Shown here: piece by piece, positions 1-10,555 of the stretch
Layout: every line of letters begins with the position of its first letter
How positions within the stretch are numbered: the first letter of the stretch is position 1
NCBI RefSeq assembly: GCF_030296895.1
Contig: NZ_AP028022.1
Location: 1,364,001-1,428,000, forward strand
Length of the DNA: 64,000 bases
Direction of reading: 5' to 3'
DNA from: Helicobacter felistomachi
GTDB taxonomy: Bacteria; Campylobacterota; Campylobacteria; Campylobacterales; Helicobacteraceae
Program-made: the position numbers and the translations under genes
Notes under the pieces: model-generated
Told to the model about the DNA's origin: nothing
Databases searched by the model: none
What the model saw: only the letters and a program-made list of their open reading frames with translations

Positions 1-825
1 GGCACGCTTTTCTAACGCCATGGCCGAAAAGAAGTTGCCATTTTGTTGCCACCACCCCTCAATGTCTACACCATTGTTGGGGATTTCTTTAAGGGCTTGT
101 TTGATTTTCTCCATGTCTTGCATGGGATGTTTGGAGTAAACGTGCACGCCGTCATACACCCCCGCAGGTAAGTCCCTAATTGCTTGCAGAGCCTCTATAT
201 TTGTGTATAAATAACTGCCATCGTAAGCCTTGAGTCCCGATTCAAAAAAGCCTTTCAAACTAAAGCGTTTCATTGTGGGCGAAAGCACAAAGCCCGTAGG
301 CTCTAACTTCGTGAAGAACAAATCAACGCTACGTGTGTTGCCTAAGAGCAGAGATTCCTTAAAGCCCTTGCCTGCCACTAAATTAAAAGGGGCCTGTTTG
401 AAAGCTTGTAAATTGACCCCTTCTAACCCCTTTTTTAAAATGTTGTTGATCTGCACTTCTTTTTGTATATCCACACCAAAAAGCATGCCTCCACTCAGCA
501 TGCCATTAAAACGCGCCACGACTTGGCTCTGTAAATAAGGGCTAAAACGCAAATTTGGGAAGCGTTTTTCTAGGGCGCTTAAAGTCCTTTGCTCCACGCC
601 GTAGTAGCTTGTCGCATAGAGCGTGAGCGGGTAGTTCATCACAAAGAGCTTTTTTTCAAACTCGGCGTTCATGCCATTCATGATCGCCATCGCCACGATG
701 AGCACCATCACGCCCACGCCCACGCCCAAAAAGGCTAAGATCGCCGTGATGCTGATGAAAGGTTGGGTCTTGTCAAAGCGCAGATAGCGGCGCACTAAAA
801 ACGCCACTAAAGAAGTTTTAGACAT
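1..825 (-). CDS. Lipoprotein-releasing ABC transporter permease (LolC/LolE/LolF type), 3' end outside window
   Basis: The inner-membrane permease of this family extracts lipoproteins and hands them to LolA. The frame is open through 275 codons from an ATG at 825 and runs off the window edge. The N-terminus has the family layout: a short basic cytoplasmic start ([17 protein letters not shown]) followed by a long Gly/Val-rich first membrane segment ending in [11 protein letters not shown]. Near the window edge [18 protein letters not shown] matches the conserved motif just before the later membrane segments. Its start overlaps the secA stop by 8 nt, so the two are probably translationally coupled, and lolA lies just across secA. 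Function is well supported; which Lol paralogue is not decided. Confidence 0.85.
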   Translation of the reverse strand, partial: MSKTSLVAFLVRRYLRFDKTQPFISITAILAFLGVGVGVMVLIVAMAIMNGMNAEFEKKLFVMNYPLTLYATSYYGVEQRTLSALEKRFPNLRFSPYLQSQVVARFNGMLSGGMLFGVDIQKEVQINNILKKGLEGVNLQAFKQAPFNLVAGKGFKESLLLGNTRSVDLFFTKLEPTGFVLSPTMKRFSLKGFFESGLKAYDGSYLYTNIEALQAIRDLPAGVYDGVHVYSKHPMQDMEKIKQALKEIPNNGVDIEGWWQQNGNFFSAMALEKRA

Positions 826-3415
826 CCGTGGGTTTGTTGTTGGTTGCAAAAATGCCTTTTTTAGGTCCGCTCTTGCCATGGCAATTTTTATACTTTTTGC
901 CACTGCCGCAATGGCAAGGGGCGTTTCTAGCGATGGTCTTTGGTTTAGACTCTGCCCAATTGCTCAATCCCGCTTCGATGTCTTGGTTGTTGAAGTTAAG
1001 TTCTAATGGATCGTCCTCTAAGCCACTCAAAAAGCGATCGGTGTCTTCTGGGGTGTTGGCGATCAATTCAAGTTTATAAAAGGTCTTGATCGCCTCTACT
1101 TTTATGGAGTCGATGAGCTCTAAAAAGAGGTTATAGCTCTCTTTTTTATACTCCACAAGGGGGTCTTTTTGGTTATAGCCCCTAAGCCCAATGCCTGTTT
1201 TGAGATTGTCCATGGTGTAAAGGTGTTCGCGCCAAGCGTTGTCTAAAATCTGCAAATACACCACCCGCTCGATTCGGTTTTGATCCTCCACATGCGCCAT
1301 TTTGGCGGCGTATTGCACCTCTAGGGCTTCTAAAATAAAGTTTTCCACAGAGTTAAAATCTCTTTCTTGCAAGGGGCTAAAGTCAATGGCCGTGCTGAAA
1401 TCCTCTTGTAAGGCTTTGGCGGCGTTTTCTAAGTCCTCGTCCGAGAAGTCCTGTTCTTTAAAAGCTTGGTTGTTCTCCAAAATGCGTGCCACGGTGTATT
1501 GGCGGTTCTCAGCAATGCGCGCGCCGATGTCGTAGTTTTCATCTAAGAGTTCGTTGCGGAATTTATAGACGGTCTTGCGCTGCTCGTTGGCGACATCGTC
1601 ATACTCTAGCAGGTGCTTACGACTCTCAAAGTGCAGGGCTTCTACTTTCTTTTGGGCGTTCTCCACGGAGCGCGTCACTAATTTAGACTCGATGTATTCG
1701 CCATCTTGTAAGCCCAACTTTTCCATCACGCCCTTGATGCGATCGCTGCCAAAGATTCTAAGCAAGCCATCCTCAAGGCTTAAATAAAATTGACTCACCC
1801 CCGGATCGCCCTGCCTTCCAGAGCGTCCCCTTAGTTGGTTGTCGATTCGACGGCTTTCGTGCCGCTCTGTGCCGATGATGTAAAGCCCGCCCAAAGCCTT
1901 GATCTCTTCGCTGATCTTAATGTCTACGCCCCGCCCCGCCATGTTCGTGGCGATGGTAACAGCCCCCTTAAGCCCCGCGTCTTTGATGATCTCCGCCTCT
2001 TTGGTGTGCTGTTTGGCATTGAGCACGGTGTGGGGGATGCGCTCTTGTTGCAGTAGGGCGTGCAGTGCCTCGCTCTTTTGGATACTCGCCGTGCCCACCA
2101 ACACGGGCTGACCCATGGCGTGCAGCTCTTTGACCTTAGCCACCACCGCCTCAAACTTCTCCCGCTCGCTCTTATAGATGAGATCGTTCAAATCCTTACG
2201 CTGGATGGGTAAATTTGTGGGCACAGACACGACCTCTAAATTATAGATTTCTAAAAACTCGGTCGCCTCTGTTTGCGCGGTGCCCGTCATGCCAGAGAGC
2301 TTGTCGTACAATCTAAAGTAGTTTTGAAAAGTGATGTCGGCTAAAGTTTGACTCTCCTCTTTAATACCCACTTTCTCTTTCGCCTCTAGAGCTTGGTGCA
2401 GCCCCTCGCTAAAGCGCCGCCCCTCGCTAAGCCTGCCCGTAAATTCATCCACGATCACCACCTCGCCATTAGCCACGACATAGTCCTTATCGCGGGCAAA
2501 GAGATAGTGCGCTTTGAGGGCTTGATCCAAGTGGTGGGAGAGTATGGCGTTTTCCAGACTGTAAAGATTGTCTACACCGAAGAGTTCTTCTGCCCTTTTA
2601 ATGCCCTCTTCGGTGATCAACACCACCCGATTTTTTTCATCAATGGTGAAGTCGACTTCAGGTTGCATGTTCTTAGCGACCATGTCGGCACGCTCGTAAT
2701 TCTCCATGCGCCGATTGACAGGGCCTGAGATGATTAAAGGTGTGCGGGCTTCATCGATCAAGATCGAATCCACCTCGTCCACAATCGCAAAGGCATGTTC
2801 TTTTTGCACCTTTTGCTCTAGGGAGTACTTCATGTTATCCCTAAGGTAGTCAAATCCAAATTCGTTGTTCGTGCCATAGACAATGTCGTTGGCGTAAATC
2901 TCTAGGCGTTCTCCATCGCCCACGCCCCCCGTAACCACGCCCACGCTATAACCCAAGAAATTATACAAGGGCTGCATTTGGGTCGCATCCCTTTGGGCTA
3001 AGTAGTCATTGACTGTAACGACATGCACACTGCGCCCCCCCAAAGCGTTTAGAGCCACGGCTAAGGTCGCCACCAAAGTCTTGCCCTCGCCCGTTTTCAT
3101 CTCGGCGATCTTGCCCTCGTGCAAGACCATCCCTCCAATGAGCTGCACGTCAAAGTGGCGCATGCCAAGAATACGCCTTGAAGCCTCCCTGGTGATCGCA
3201 AAACTTAGGGGCAAGACCTCTTGTAAGTCCTTTTCGCCCTTTTGCACCGCCTCTTTCAGGCCAAAAAAGCGCTCTTGCAATGCCCCATCGTCTAAGACCT
3301 GCACTTCAGCTTCTAGCGCGTTGATCTCTGCCACCCGTTTTTGGTAGCGTCTGATTTCCCGTTGATTCTTTGTACCAATAACTTTACCTAGAATGGTTTT
3401 TATCATTCCTAACAT
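818..3415 (-). CDS. secA: Preprotein translocase ATPase SecA
   Basis: SecA is the peripheral motor ATPase that drives unfolded preproteins through SecYEG. The 865-residue product has the usual family length. It shows Walker A (MKTGEGKTL, about residue 106), the Walker B/DEVD region ([16 protein letters not shown], about 210), helicase motifs including MAGRGVDIK and [13 protein letters not shown] (about 500-540), and a C-terminal zinc/SecB-binding tail [14 protein letters not shown] (about 840-853). It is read from the minus strand and followed with an 8-nt overlap by the Lol permease gene. No lesion was seen. Large antisense reading frames over this gene are shadows. Confidence 0.98.
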   Translation of the reverse strand: MLGMIKTILGKVIGTKNQREIRRYQKRVAEINALEAEVQVLDDGALQERFFGLKEAVQKGEKDLQEVLPLSFAITREASRRILGMRHFDVQLIGGMVLHEGKIAEMKTGEGKTLVATLAVALNALGGRSVHVVTVNDYLAQRDATQMQPLYNFLGYSVGVVTGGVGDGERLEIYANDIVYGTNNEFGFDYLRDNMKYSLEQKVQKEHAFAIVDEVDSILIDEARTPLIISGPVNRRMENYERADMVAKNMQPEVDFTIDEKNRVVLITEEGIKRAEELFGVDNLYSLENAILSHHLDQALKAHYLFARDKDYVVANGEVVIVDEFTGRLSEGRRFSEGLHQALEAKEKVGIKEESQTLADITFQNYFRLYDKLSGMTGTAQTEATEFLEIYNLEVVSVPTNLPIQRKDLNDLIYKSEREKFEAVVAKVKELHAMGQPVLVGTASIQKSEALHALLQQERIPHTVLNAKQHTKEAEIIKDAGLKGAVTIATNMAGRGVDIKISEEIKALGGLYIIGTERHESRRIDNQLRGRSGRQGDPGVSQFYLSLEDGLLRIFGSDRIKGVMEKLGLQDGEYIESKLVTRSVENAQKKVEALHFESRKHLLEYDDVANEQRKTVYKFRNELLDENYDIGARIAENRQYTVARILENNQAFKEQDFSDEDLENAAKALQEDFSTAIDFSPLQERDFNSVENFILEALEVQYAAKMAHVEDQNRIERVVYLQILDNAWREHLYTMDNLKTGIGLRGYNQKDPLVEYKKESYNLFLELIDSIKVEAIKTFYKLELIANTPEDTDRFLSGLEDDPLELNFNNQDIEAGLSNWAESKPKTIARNAPCHCGSGKKYKNCHGKSGPKKGIFATNNKPTDV

Positions 3416-3501
3416 CCCTCAAATCCCAAGGACAAATTGTCTTTTTGTATAAGTGCAGATTCTAACAAAATTTTGTAAAATTCCCTATAAAAAGGGAGTC
3501 C

Positions 3502-4019
3502 ATGCGCGCCTATCTGTTGATCCTTTGTTTCCAATTCTTGGTTTCCGCTCCCCTGCAATTCACCAGTCTAAGTGCCCACTTTAAGCAAGTGGTGCTCGGC
3601 ACGACTCCTTCTCCCGTTAACCCCACCTATGAAGGGCAAATCCTCGCCAAGACCCCTTTTTTTGCTAAGTGGAGCTACACCAAGCCTAGCCCCAAAGAAG
3701 TTTACATGCAAGACAAGCAAGTCATCATCTACGAGCCTAGATTGCTGCAAGCCACCTACACGAAGTTAAGCAAAGCTCTAGACTTTTTTGCCATCCTTAA
3801 AAAAGCCAAGTGGCAAAAGATGGGCGCTACAAAGCCAAAATCAACCACACCACCTACTACCTGACCCTAAAAGGTGGTCTGCCCTATAAACTCAACTACA
3901 CCGACAAAATGCAAAGCCAGGTGGAAATCACTTTCAGCCAAGTGCAAACCAACATCCCCCTAGCCTCCAGTCTTTTTCAATTCACCCCCCCCGCTGGCAT
4001 CGAGATCATCAAGCAGTAA
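3502..4019 (+). pseudogene. lolA: Outer-membrane lipoprotein carrier protein LolA (frameshifted)
   Basis: LolA is the periplasmic chaperone that ferries lipoproteins from the Lol transporter to the outer membrane. The ATG at 3502 is preceded by an AAAGGGAG ribosome site. Residues 1-20 form a signal peptide, followed by family-like strands (LSAHFKQVVLG, YEGQILAKTPFFAKWSY). The frame breaks in the A4 run at 3815-3818. Adding one A restores ...KKAKWQKDGRYKAKINHTT and a product of about 172 residues, close to the usual LolA length. It is divergent from secA, as in H. pylori, where lolA and secA are also neighbours. Because LolA is normally essential, a base-call error is more likely than real loss. 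Confidence 0.82.
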
Positions 4020-4027
4020 GGCGACTT

Positions 4028-5151
4028 TTGGCACTCAATCCCTACAGCACACAGTGCATCGATACGGACGACTTAAGGGCGGTGCAAGAAGCTCTGCAAG
4101 GGGCACATTTGGCGCAAGGTCCTTTAGCAGAGCAGTTTGAAAGGGCTTTGGCGGATTATTTGGGTGTCAAACATGTCGTGGTTTGCACGAGCGCAACCAC
4201 GGCGTTGTTTATGCTTTATCACGCCCTAGACTTAGCCCACTCTAAAGTCATCACCACGCCCCTAAGTTTTGTCGCCACAGCGAGCATGCTACTTGCTAAC
4301 CACGCCACCCCGATTTTTTGCGACATAGGACAAGATGGCAATATCAACCCTGCACTTTTAGAAAATTGCCTAGAGTCGGGGGTTAAGGCGGTGGTGGGTG
4401 TGGATTATGGGGGGGCGAGTGTGGATGTCGCCGCCCTTAAAGCCTTTTGCACTAAACACGGGCTGCTCTTTCTTGGCGACAGCTCACACGCCTTTGGGGG
4501 GAGTATTGTGGGGCGAAAATCGGGGGGCTTGCAGATGCGAGCGTGTTTAGCTTCCACGCCATTAAGTCCATCACGACCGCTGAGGGGGGGGCGATCGCCA
4601 CAAATGATGGCGCACTTTACCACCGCTTAAAGCTGCTTATTTCACACGGGGTGGAAAAGGACGGCTGGGACACAGAAGTGCAGAGTTTGGGCTTTAACTT
4701 CCGTATGAATGAATTACAGGCGGCTTTGGGTTTAAGTCAGCTTAAAAAAGTGGATCGCTTTATCGCCAAGAGAGAAGAGATTGCGTGCTTGTATGACAAG
4801 CTCTTTAAAGACAATCCCTATTTCACTTGTTTGCACGCCACCCTAAGCCCCAAGATCAAGAGCGCAAACCATTTATACCCCATTTTGCTAAAGTCCTATT
4901 TATGGGCGCAAAAGACCTTGATTTTAGACGCGCTGGTGCAGGCACAAATGGGCGTGCAAGTGCATTACAAGCCCATACACACTTTTAAGCTTTACCAAAA
5001 CTTGCTAGGCGTGCAAGAATTACCTAAAGCCCAAGACTTCTACAAGGCGGAGATCTCTTTGCCCTGCCACCAAAAAATGAGCCTAGAGCAAACCAAAGAC
5101 ACCGCTAAAAAGGTGCTAGGAATCCTTAAAAGCGTAGCCGAAAGCTGTTAG
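4028..5151 (+). pseudogene. pseC: UDP-4-amino-4,6-dideoxy-AltNAc transaminase PseC-like (frameshifted)
   Basis: A PLP-dependent DegT/DnrJ/EryC1 sugar aminotransferase. In Helicobacter, PseC acts in pseudaminic-acid synthesis, and that sugar decorates flagellin. A TTG start at 4028 follows TAAGGCG, 8 nt after lolA. Visible family parts are TSATTALFMLYHAL (cofactor phosphate), GDSSHAFGG, and the Schiff-base lysine in FSFHAIKSITTAEGG. The frame breaks near 4517: one more A in the AAAA run restores VGRKIGGLADASVFSF and gives about 374 residues, the usual length. The 3' end overlaps the convergent ccoI gene by 26 nt. Assignment to PseC over other DegT sugar aminotransferases rests on the recalled N-terminal pattern. 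Confidence 0.78.
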
Positions 5152-7540
5152 CCACGACTAAGAGCGAGCTTATGCCCATGCCAAGGGCGGCGATTAAGGG
5201 GGTGATGACGCCATATAGCGCACAGGGGATAAATAGGGCGTTGTAACAGAGGCTAATGGCGAGATTTTGCTGAATGCATTGATGCGTGCGTTTTGCCACT
5301 TTAAAGGCGATGAGCACCCCTTCTATGCTGTTGTTTAATAAGATGATGTCGCTATAAAGTAGGCTCAAGTCATGCCCCTCGTGCATGCACATAGAAACTT
5401 GGCTTTGTGCAAGGCTTAGCGTGTCGTTCAAGCCATCGCCCACCATCACCACGACTTCTTTTTGTGCGAGGGCATTTTGCACATGCTCTAGCTTTTGCTG
5501 GGGGCTTAGGGGGGCAAAACAAGGCAAATTGAGCTCTTTAGCAAGGGCAAAGACGCTAGGCGAGCCATCTCCGCTCAAAATGGCGATTTTTAACCCCCTA
5601 TCTTTCAAGCCCTGCACCACTTCTAGGGCTTTAGGCTTTAAACTGGCTTGTAAGGTGAAACTTGCCACGAGGTGCTTATCCACGCTGTAGGCAAAGTCCG
5701 CCTTTAAATCTCCCACAGCCACGCCTTGACGGGCTAAGTAAGCCACAGACCCCCCGTGCAAAACATGTCCCTTGCAACACGCCCTTAACCCGCCGTTTTC
5801 TTGTTGCAAGTTTTCCACGATTGCCGGCTGTGCTTGCTCTTTTAAGAACGCACATAAACTTTTGGCGATGGGGTGCGGGTTGTGCCACAGCAAGCCTAAG
5901 AGTTGCCCTAAATCATAGGGGGCGTGGGTGGTGTGGGTTTGCACCTTTAAAAGGCTCTTGGTGAGCGTGCCCGTTTTGTCTAAAAATAAAGTGCTTGCCT
6001 TAGCTAGGCTTTCTAAACTGCTGTTTTTCTTAAACAACACCCCCTTCTTAAAGGCGGCTTGGCTGCCCAGCACGAGCGCAATGGGCGCGGCTAGGGCAAA
6101 GGCACAAGGGCACGCCACCACCACCACGCCCATCGCCACAAAAAACGCTTTGGCTAGGCTAGCAAAAACCGCCCAAAAGACAAAGCCAAGCCCGGCTAAA
6201 GCGAGCACAACCCCCCCAAAGTAGCGGGCGAGTTTGTCCGCTTGATCTTGTATGTGGGGCTTTTCTATAAAGCTTTTTTGCACGAGCTCCACCATTTGGC
6301 TTAAAAACGAAGCTTTAAAAGGGGCACTCACTTTGTAGGTGAACGCCCCCGCCACATTGACACAGCCAGAGAGCAAACACGCCCCTTTTTCTAAGTGGCT
6401 GGGCAAACTCTCCCCATTAAAAGCCTGCGTGCTGACTTCTGCACTTGCACTCTCTAGCACGCCATCTAGGGCCACACACTCCCCGGGCAAGACTTCTATC
6501 AACGCCCCCACTTGGATGTCTTGGGGGTCTTTTAGCACTCGTTTAGTTTCTGTGCCCTCAGTCTCTAACACCGCCACTTGCAAGGGCAAAGCACTTTGTA
6601 GGCTATCTAAAAGGGCGTTTGCTCTGTAGGTGGCTTTGAGCTCTAAGAATTTAGAGATATAGACTAAGGTTACGAGCATGCTCACCGACTCAAAATAGGG
6701 GCGTGCCCCGCTAAAGGCGGCGTAAATGGAGTAACAATACACCCCTAAAGCCCCCACGCTCACGCTCAAATCCATCCCCACCACGCCATGTTTTAAGCCG
6801 TAAAACGCCCCCCTTAAAAACACCGCCCCCGTGATGAAAAGCGCAAGCGTGGCTAAAACCCACGATGCCATGTGGAGCTTAAACGCCATGTTAGAGTCCA
6901 TGCCCGAGAAGTAGCCGGCATAATCGGCAATGGCGATGAACATGATGTTCATGCTCGCAAACACTCCCACCACAAGGGCGATGAAGGCTTTTTCTTGTTG
7001 CTTTTTGGCATGGTTGTCTTGCACCCTAGGGTCATAGACTTGAGCTTTGTAGCCGATAGACGCAATGGCGTTTAAAATCGTGGCGATGTCTATTTCTTGG
7101 GGGTTAAAACGCACAAACGCCCGCTGTGTGGTGTAGTTGGTCTGCACGCCCTCAATGCCCTCTTGTTTTAAAAGCACATGCTCAATGAGCCACACGCAAG
7201 CGGCACAATGGATATTCTCTAGTAATAATGCCACTTCTAGCCGCCCATTTTCTAGGGGGGTGGTGAATTTGCCTAAAAAGGCTTGGGAGCTGTAATGCTC
7301 TTTGGCGTGGGCTTGGGTGGGGGCGATGGGGGCTAGGGGCTTTGTGCCTAGCTTGTCATAAAAACTCTCTAGTTGCAAAGAGTGCAAAAGCGTATAAACT
7401 TGCTGGCACCCTTCGCAACAAAAGACAAGGGGGGGGGTGTTTTCTTGCTCTAGGGTAAGCTGCTCGCCCTTGCAAGGTAATTGACAATGGGCGCAATTAG
7501 GCAAGGGAGGCCTTGATGCTGTGGGTTTTAAATTTTTCAT
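5126..7540 (-). CDS. ccoI: CcoI/FixI-type heavy-metal (Cu) P1B-ATPase
   Basis: A membrane copper-exporting ATPase of the FixI/CcoI branch, which supplies copper for assembly of cbb3-type cytochrome oxidase. The 804-residue product has an N-terminal cysteine-rich module (CAHC at 16-19, CCEGC at 41-45), a heavy-metal-associated domain with HCAAC at about 111, the membrane CPC motif (VACPCAFA, about 475), the phosphorylation site DKTGTLT (about 521) and GDGLNDT (about 700). The first 44 nt overlap the trmN-like gene, so both are probably co-transcribed with ribD. A C9 run (7429-7437) codes for Pro-Pro near residue 37 and is in frame. The Shine-Dalgarno before the ATG is poor. Confidence 0.93.
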   Translation of the reverse strand: MKNLKPTASRPPLPNCAHCQLPCKGEQLTLEQENTPPLVFCCEGCQQVYTLLHSLQLESFYDKLGTKPLAPIAPTQAHAKEHYSSQAFLGKFTTPLENGRLEVALLLENIHCAACVWLIEHVLLKQEGIEGVQTNYTTQRAFVRFNPQEIDIATILNAIASIGYKAQVYDPRVQDNHAKKQQEKAFIALVVGVFASMNIMFIAIADYAGYFSGMDSNMAFKLHMASWVLATLALFITGAVFLRGAFYGLKHGVVGMDLSVSVGALGVYCYSIYAAFSGARPYFESVSMLVTLVYISKFLELKATYRANALLDSLQSALPLQVAVLETEGTETKRVLKDPQDIQVGALIEVLPGECVALDGVLESASAEVSTQAFNGESLPSHLEKGACLLSGCVNVAGAFTYKVSAPFKASFLSQMVELVQKSFIEKPHIQDQADKLARYFGGVVLALAGLGFVFWAVFASLAKAFFVAMGVVVVACPCAFALAAPIALVLGSQAAFKKGVLFKKNSSLESLAKASTLFLDKTGTLTKSLLKVQTHTTHAPYDLGQLLGLLWHNPHPIAKSLCAFLKEQAQPAIVENLQQENGGLRACCKGHVLHGGSVAYLARQGVAVGDLKADFAYSVDKHLVASFTLQASLKPKALEVVQGLKDRGLKIAILSGDGSPSVFALAKELNLPCFAPLSPQQKLEHVQNALAQKEVVVMVGDGLNDTLSLAQSQVSMCMHEGHDLSLLYSDIILLNNSIEGVLIAFKVAKRTHQCIQQNLAISLCYNALFIPCALYGVITPLIAALGMGISSLLVVANSFRLRF

Positions 7541-8204
7541 AAATCGCCGCCACTTCGGGGGTGTTGTCCTGCTGGGCTTTGGAGTTGTGGGTGATTAAAG
7601 GGGGGGCAATTTCTAAAGGGCTTTTTGCCCCCTTTCTCGCGGTGCATAGGACTAAGCTCGCCTTGTGGCTTTGAAAGGGATGGACGAAACGCAGTAAGGT
7701 GGGTTTGAGTTTGGCTTTTTCTAGGGCACTTAATAGGCTATCTGTCAAGCTGGCGTGGTAGCAGAGCACAAAGTAGCCCTGTGGTTTTAAGAGTTGTGCC
7801 ACTTTATGGCAAAACTCCAATAGGGGTAGATAACTTTGATTCGTGGCTTGGGCTTTTTGGCTATGCGGGCTCTTGAGGCTGTTTGTGGGGTAGTAGGGGG
7901 GATTTGAAAGCACCACAGCATAAGAATTAGGCTCTAGGGGGCAAGTTAAAAAGTCGCTGTGGTGCACTCTAGCGTGGGGCATATTTTTGCAATTTAATGT
8001 AGCAAAAGCCGCCATTTCAGCGTCAATTTCTACTAAGTCTAAGGGGTTGTTAAACTCCCTAGCACAGAGCAAGCCCACCACCCCACAGCCCGCCCCGATG
8101 TCTAAGAGCTTGTCGCCCCTTTTGATGAAGGGCGTGGCAAAGTGGGCTAAAAATAAACTCGCGCTGTTGTAGGCATAACCCTTTAGAGGCTGGTAAAATC
8201 TCAT
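7497..8204 (-). CDS. SAM-dependent methyltransferase, TrmN6 (tRNA1(Val) A37)-like
   Basis: A class I methyltransferase related to YfiC/TrmN6, which makes N6-methyladenosine in tRNA. It has motif I LLDIGAGCGVVGLL, an acidic motif II (LVEIDAEM) and the N6-adenine catalytic motif NPPY (VLSNPPYYP). The start is taken at MRFYQPLKGY (ATG at 8204), which overlaps the ribD stop as ATGA; a longer reading from 8213 adds three residues but lacks this coupling. The gene sits between ribD and ccoI, the order I recall for HP1503-HP1505. The substrate is inferred from family, not shown. Confidence 0.8.
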   Translation of the reverse strand: MRFYQPLKGYAYNSASLFLAHFATPFIKRGDKLLDIGAGCGVVGLLCAREFNNPLDLVEIDAEMAAFATLNCKNMPHARVHHSDFLTCPLEPNSYAVVLSNPPYYPTNSLKSPHSQKAQATNQSYLPLLEFCHKVAQLLKPQGYFVLCYHASLTDSLLSALEKAKLKPTLLRFVHPFQSHKASLVLCTARKGAKSPLEIAPPLITHNSKAQQDNTPEVAAIYEKFKTHSIKASLA

Positions 8205-9223
8205 GCAAACCACGCCAAAATGTCCTGCCCTAAGACTTGGCTATGCAAAGGCAAAAAGCGTTTGTTGAGTTGGTGGGTGGCATGTTGTGCCCCCCCTTGC
8301 AAACTGGCGTTGGCGTGGATTAAGAGCATGTCTACATACTCTTGTAAGCTTGCAAACAAGCCCCACCCCCCTTCTATAACATTAAAGCCCTTATCTAGGG
8401 GGAGTTGCTTGACTTCGTGGCAAATTTGCACTCCACGCCCCTTGACACCAAAAAGGGGGATGGTGGGCTCAAAGGGGGTTTTATCTCTGGTTAAAATGGC
8501 GACATTACATAAGCCTTCATAGGGCGGGGTGGCAAAACGGGTGCTTAAAGTGGGGCGATCGGTGCGGACACTCTTGCCCGAGATGATTAAATGGTCGGCG
8601 ATGGTGCGTTGGTTATGGGTGAAGTTTTGGCTCTCTTGCCCTGAGATTTTGCCAGTATAGTCCCCGTCTAAACGCATGGCGATTTTAAAGAGATTAAACG
8701 CCCCCTTGCTCTCTAGGCATGTAAAGGGGATGAGTAGGTCATTACAAGGCTTTTCAAGCACCCCGCTTAAAACTTCTATGCCCGCTTTTTTTAAACGATC
8801 GCCCCCCCCCTTAGCTTTCATGCTAGGCTCTAGTGTGCCGATCACCACTTTTTTGGGGTGTAGTTGCTCTAAAAGGGCGGCGCATGGGGGGGTCTTGCCA
8901 AAGTGGTTGCACGGCTCTAGGGTTACAACAAGGGTGCAATCTTTAAATAGATCGCTGTGGTTTTGGGCTAAAAAATGGTAGTTGCTCTCTTTGTCTAGGG
9001 GGTCTATGTGCTTAGGGTAGGGTGTGGGGCTTAGGGCATTGAAAGCTTGCCTTAAAGCCAACACTTCAGCATGGGGGGTGTGGGCTTTGCGGTGTGTTTG
9101 CAAGGCTAAAACTTCGTGGTTGCCACTCAGCACGGCACACGCCACGCTAGGATTAGGCAAAGCTAAAGTTTGGCTCTGCCATGCGTGATTAACGCATGCA
9201 CGCATTAAAATCTCAAAGAGCAT
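8201..9223 (-). CDS. ribD: Bifunctional riboflavin biosynthesis deaminase/reductase RibD
   Basis: RibD deaminates the pyrimidine product of GTP cyclohydrolase II and then reduces the ribosyl side chain. The N-terminal deaminase domain shows the zinc site: HAEVLAL, then PCNHFGKTPPC with the paired cysteines. The C-terminal reductase domain (from about residue 170) starts FNLFKIAMRLDGDYTG. At 340 residues it has the normal family length. A C9 run at 8802-8810 codes for KGGGD and is in frame. The gene ends in a 4-nt overlap with the trmN-like gene and starts immediately after gltS, indicating one minus-strand operon. Confidence 0.93.
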   Translation of the reverse strand: MLFEILMRACVNHAWQSQTLALPNPSVACAVLSGNHEVLALQTHRKAHTPHAEVLALRQAFNALSPTPYPKHIDPLDKESNYHFLAQNHSDLFKDCTLVVTLEPCNHFGKTPPCAALLEQLHPKKVVIGTLEPSMKAKGGGDRLKKAGIEVLSGVLEKPCNDLLIPFTCLESKGAFNLFKIAMRLDGDYTGKISGQESQNFTHNQRTIADHLIISGKSVRTDRPTLSTRFATPPYEGLCNVAILTRDKTPFEPTIPLFGVKGRGVQICHEVKQLPLDKGFNVIEGGWGLFASLQEYVDMLLIHANASLQGGAQHATHQLNKRFLPLHSQVLGQDILAWFA

Positions 9224-10468
9224 TTAGTAGTGGAAGGGCAGGGCTAAAAAGCCTTTAATGGTTAAGGCGTTGATGATGTCTACAAAGAACGCCCCCACTA
9301 AGGGCACGACAATGAAGGCGACATGGCTAGGTCCGTAGTGGTTGGTGATGGTTTGCATATTCACCATCGCCGTGGGCGTTGCCCCCAGCCCAAAGCCACA
9401 ATGCCCCGCGCTTAGCACCGCTGCGTCATAACTCTTGCCACACACCCGAAAGGTAACAAACACGCTATAAAGGATCATGACGACAACTTGCACAGTCAAG
9501 ATGATGGCAATAGGCAGGGCGAGATTAACAAGCTCCATTAAGTTAATACTCATTAAGGCAAAGGCTAAAAATAGGCTCAAGCTCACATTGCCGATCACGC
9601 CTACTTCGCGATCAAAGACTTTGTGGATTTTGCCATAGGTTAGGATATTTCTTAAGAGCACCCCCACAAACAAGCACCACACAAAGGTCGGCAAGGTTGG
9701 TAAAGTAAAACTGCCCAAATGCACCGAAGTGGCATGTTTGGCGACAAAAGTCCCCACTAACAACGCAATGCTCACCAAGGCTAAACTCTCAATGAAGCTA
9801 TTAGCGGTGATGAGGCGTTCTTGTTTAGGAGATTCAAAAACAGGTTTAGGGCCTTGTTCTCGCTCCTGCTTTTCTTGTTTGCTAGGTTCTAGGCGATGCT
9901 TTTTAATGAGATAATGCGCCACGGGACCGCCGATGATCCCCCCGCTCACTAGCCCAAAGGTGGCGCACACAATAGATACTTCTAAACTTTGGGGGAAGTT
10001 GTAGGGGGCTTGCGAAAAGGTGGAAGACCACGCGGCACTCGTGCCATGCCCGCCTGTAAGCGAAATGGACCCCCCAAGCAGACCCATTAAGGGGTTTACA
10101 CCAATCAGGCTTGCCACACCCACACCCACTAAGTTTTGCAAAATGACAAAGACCCCTACAGCAATCAAAAACAGCCCCAGCATTTTGCCCCCTTTTTTTA
10201 GAGAGGCAAAGTCTGCACTCAAGCCTATGGTGATGAAAAATGTCAGCATTAAAGGCTCTTTAAGGCTGGAGTCTAGCATGAGCTTGAAATTGTAGGCGTG
10301 GTGGGCGAGCATGATCGCAAACGCGACAATCACCCCCCCCACGACCGGCTCAGGGATGTCGTAATCTTTTAAAAACTTTACATGACGGATCACAAAGCGC
10401 CCCAAGAGCAAGACTCCCACCATACAAACTAAAGTCGCATAAACATTGAAGTTGATCACATTTGTCAT
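9224..10468 (-). CDS. gltS: Sodium/glutamate symporter GltS
   Basis: An inner-membrane Na+-coupled glutamate importer. The 414-residue protein is strongly hydrophobic with about ten membrane segments arranged as two inverted halves. Both halves carry the Gly-rich reentrant motif: GGSISLTGGHGTSAAW near residue 135-150 and SAGHCGFGLGATPTAMVNM near residue 355-375. A charged linker rich in Lys/Glu/Gln separates the halves (about 190-220). It is the first gene of the minus-strand block gltS-ribD-trmN-ccoI, with zero spacing to ribD, and is divergent from the polyamine gene at 10556. Confidence 0.94.
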   Translation of the reverse strand: MTNVINFNVYATLVCMVGVLLLGRFVIRHVKFLKDYDIPEPVVGGVIVAFAIMLAHHAYNFKLMLDSSLKEPLMLTFFITIGLSADFASLKKGGKMLGLFLIAVGVFVILQNLVGVGVASLIGVNPLMGLLGGSISLTGGHGTSAAWSSTFSQAPYNFPQSLEVSIVCATFGLVSGGIIGGPVAHYLIKKHRLEPSKQEKQEREQGPKPVFESPKQERLITANSFIESLALVSIALLVGTFVAKHATSVHLGSFTLPTLPTFVWCLFVGVLLRNILTYGKIHKVFDREVGVIGNVSLSLFLAFALMSINLMELVNLALPIAIILTVQVVVMILYSVFVTFRVCGKSYDAAVLSAGHCGFGLGATPTAMVNMQTITNHYGPSHVAFIVVPLVGAFFVDIINALTIKGFLALPFHY

Positions 10469-10512
10469 CGCGCTTCTCGTTCCTGTTTAATCAAAGGGTA
10501 AAATATAACTTG

Positions 10513-10518
10513 TATAAT
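10513..10518 (+). promoter_or_regulatory. -10 promoter element (TATAAT) for the carboxy(nor)spermidine synthase gene
   Basis: A perfect TATAAT hexamer lies 43 nt before the ATG at 10556, in the divergent spacer with gltS. A clear -35 box was not seen, as is common for Helicobacter sigma-80 promoters. A ribosome site AAAGGGAT follows at about 10545-10552. Confidence 0.5.
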
Positions 10519-10555
10519 AGCATGTTCGTAACCCAATCTTTGACAAAGGGATAGA

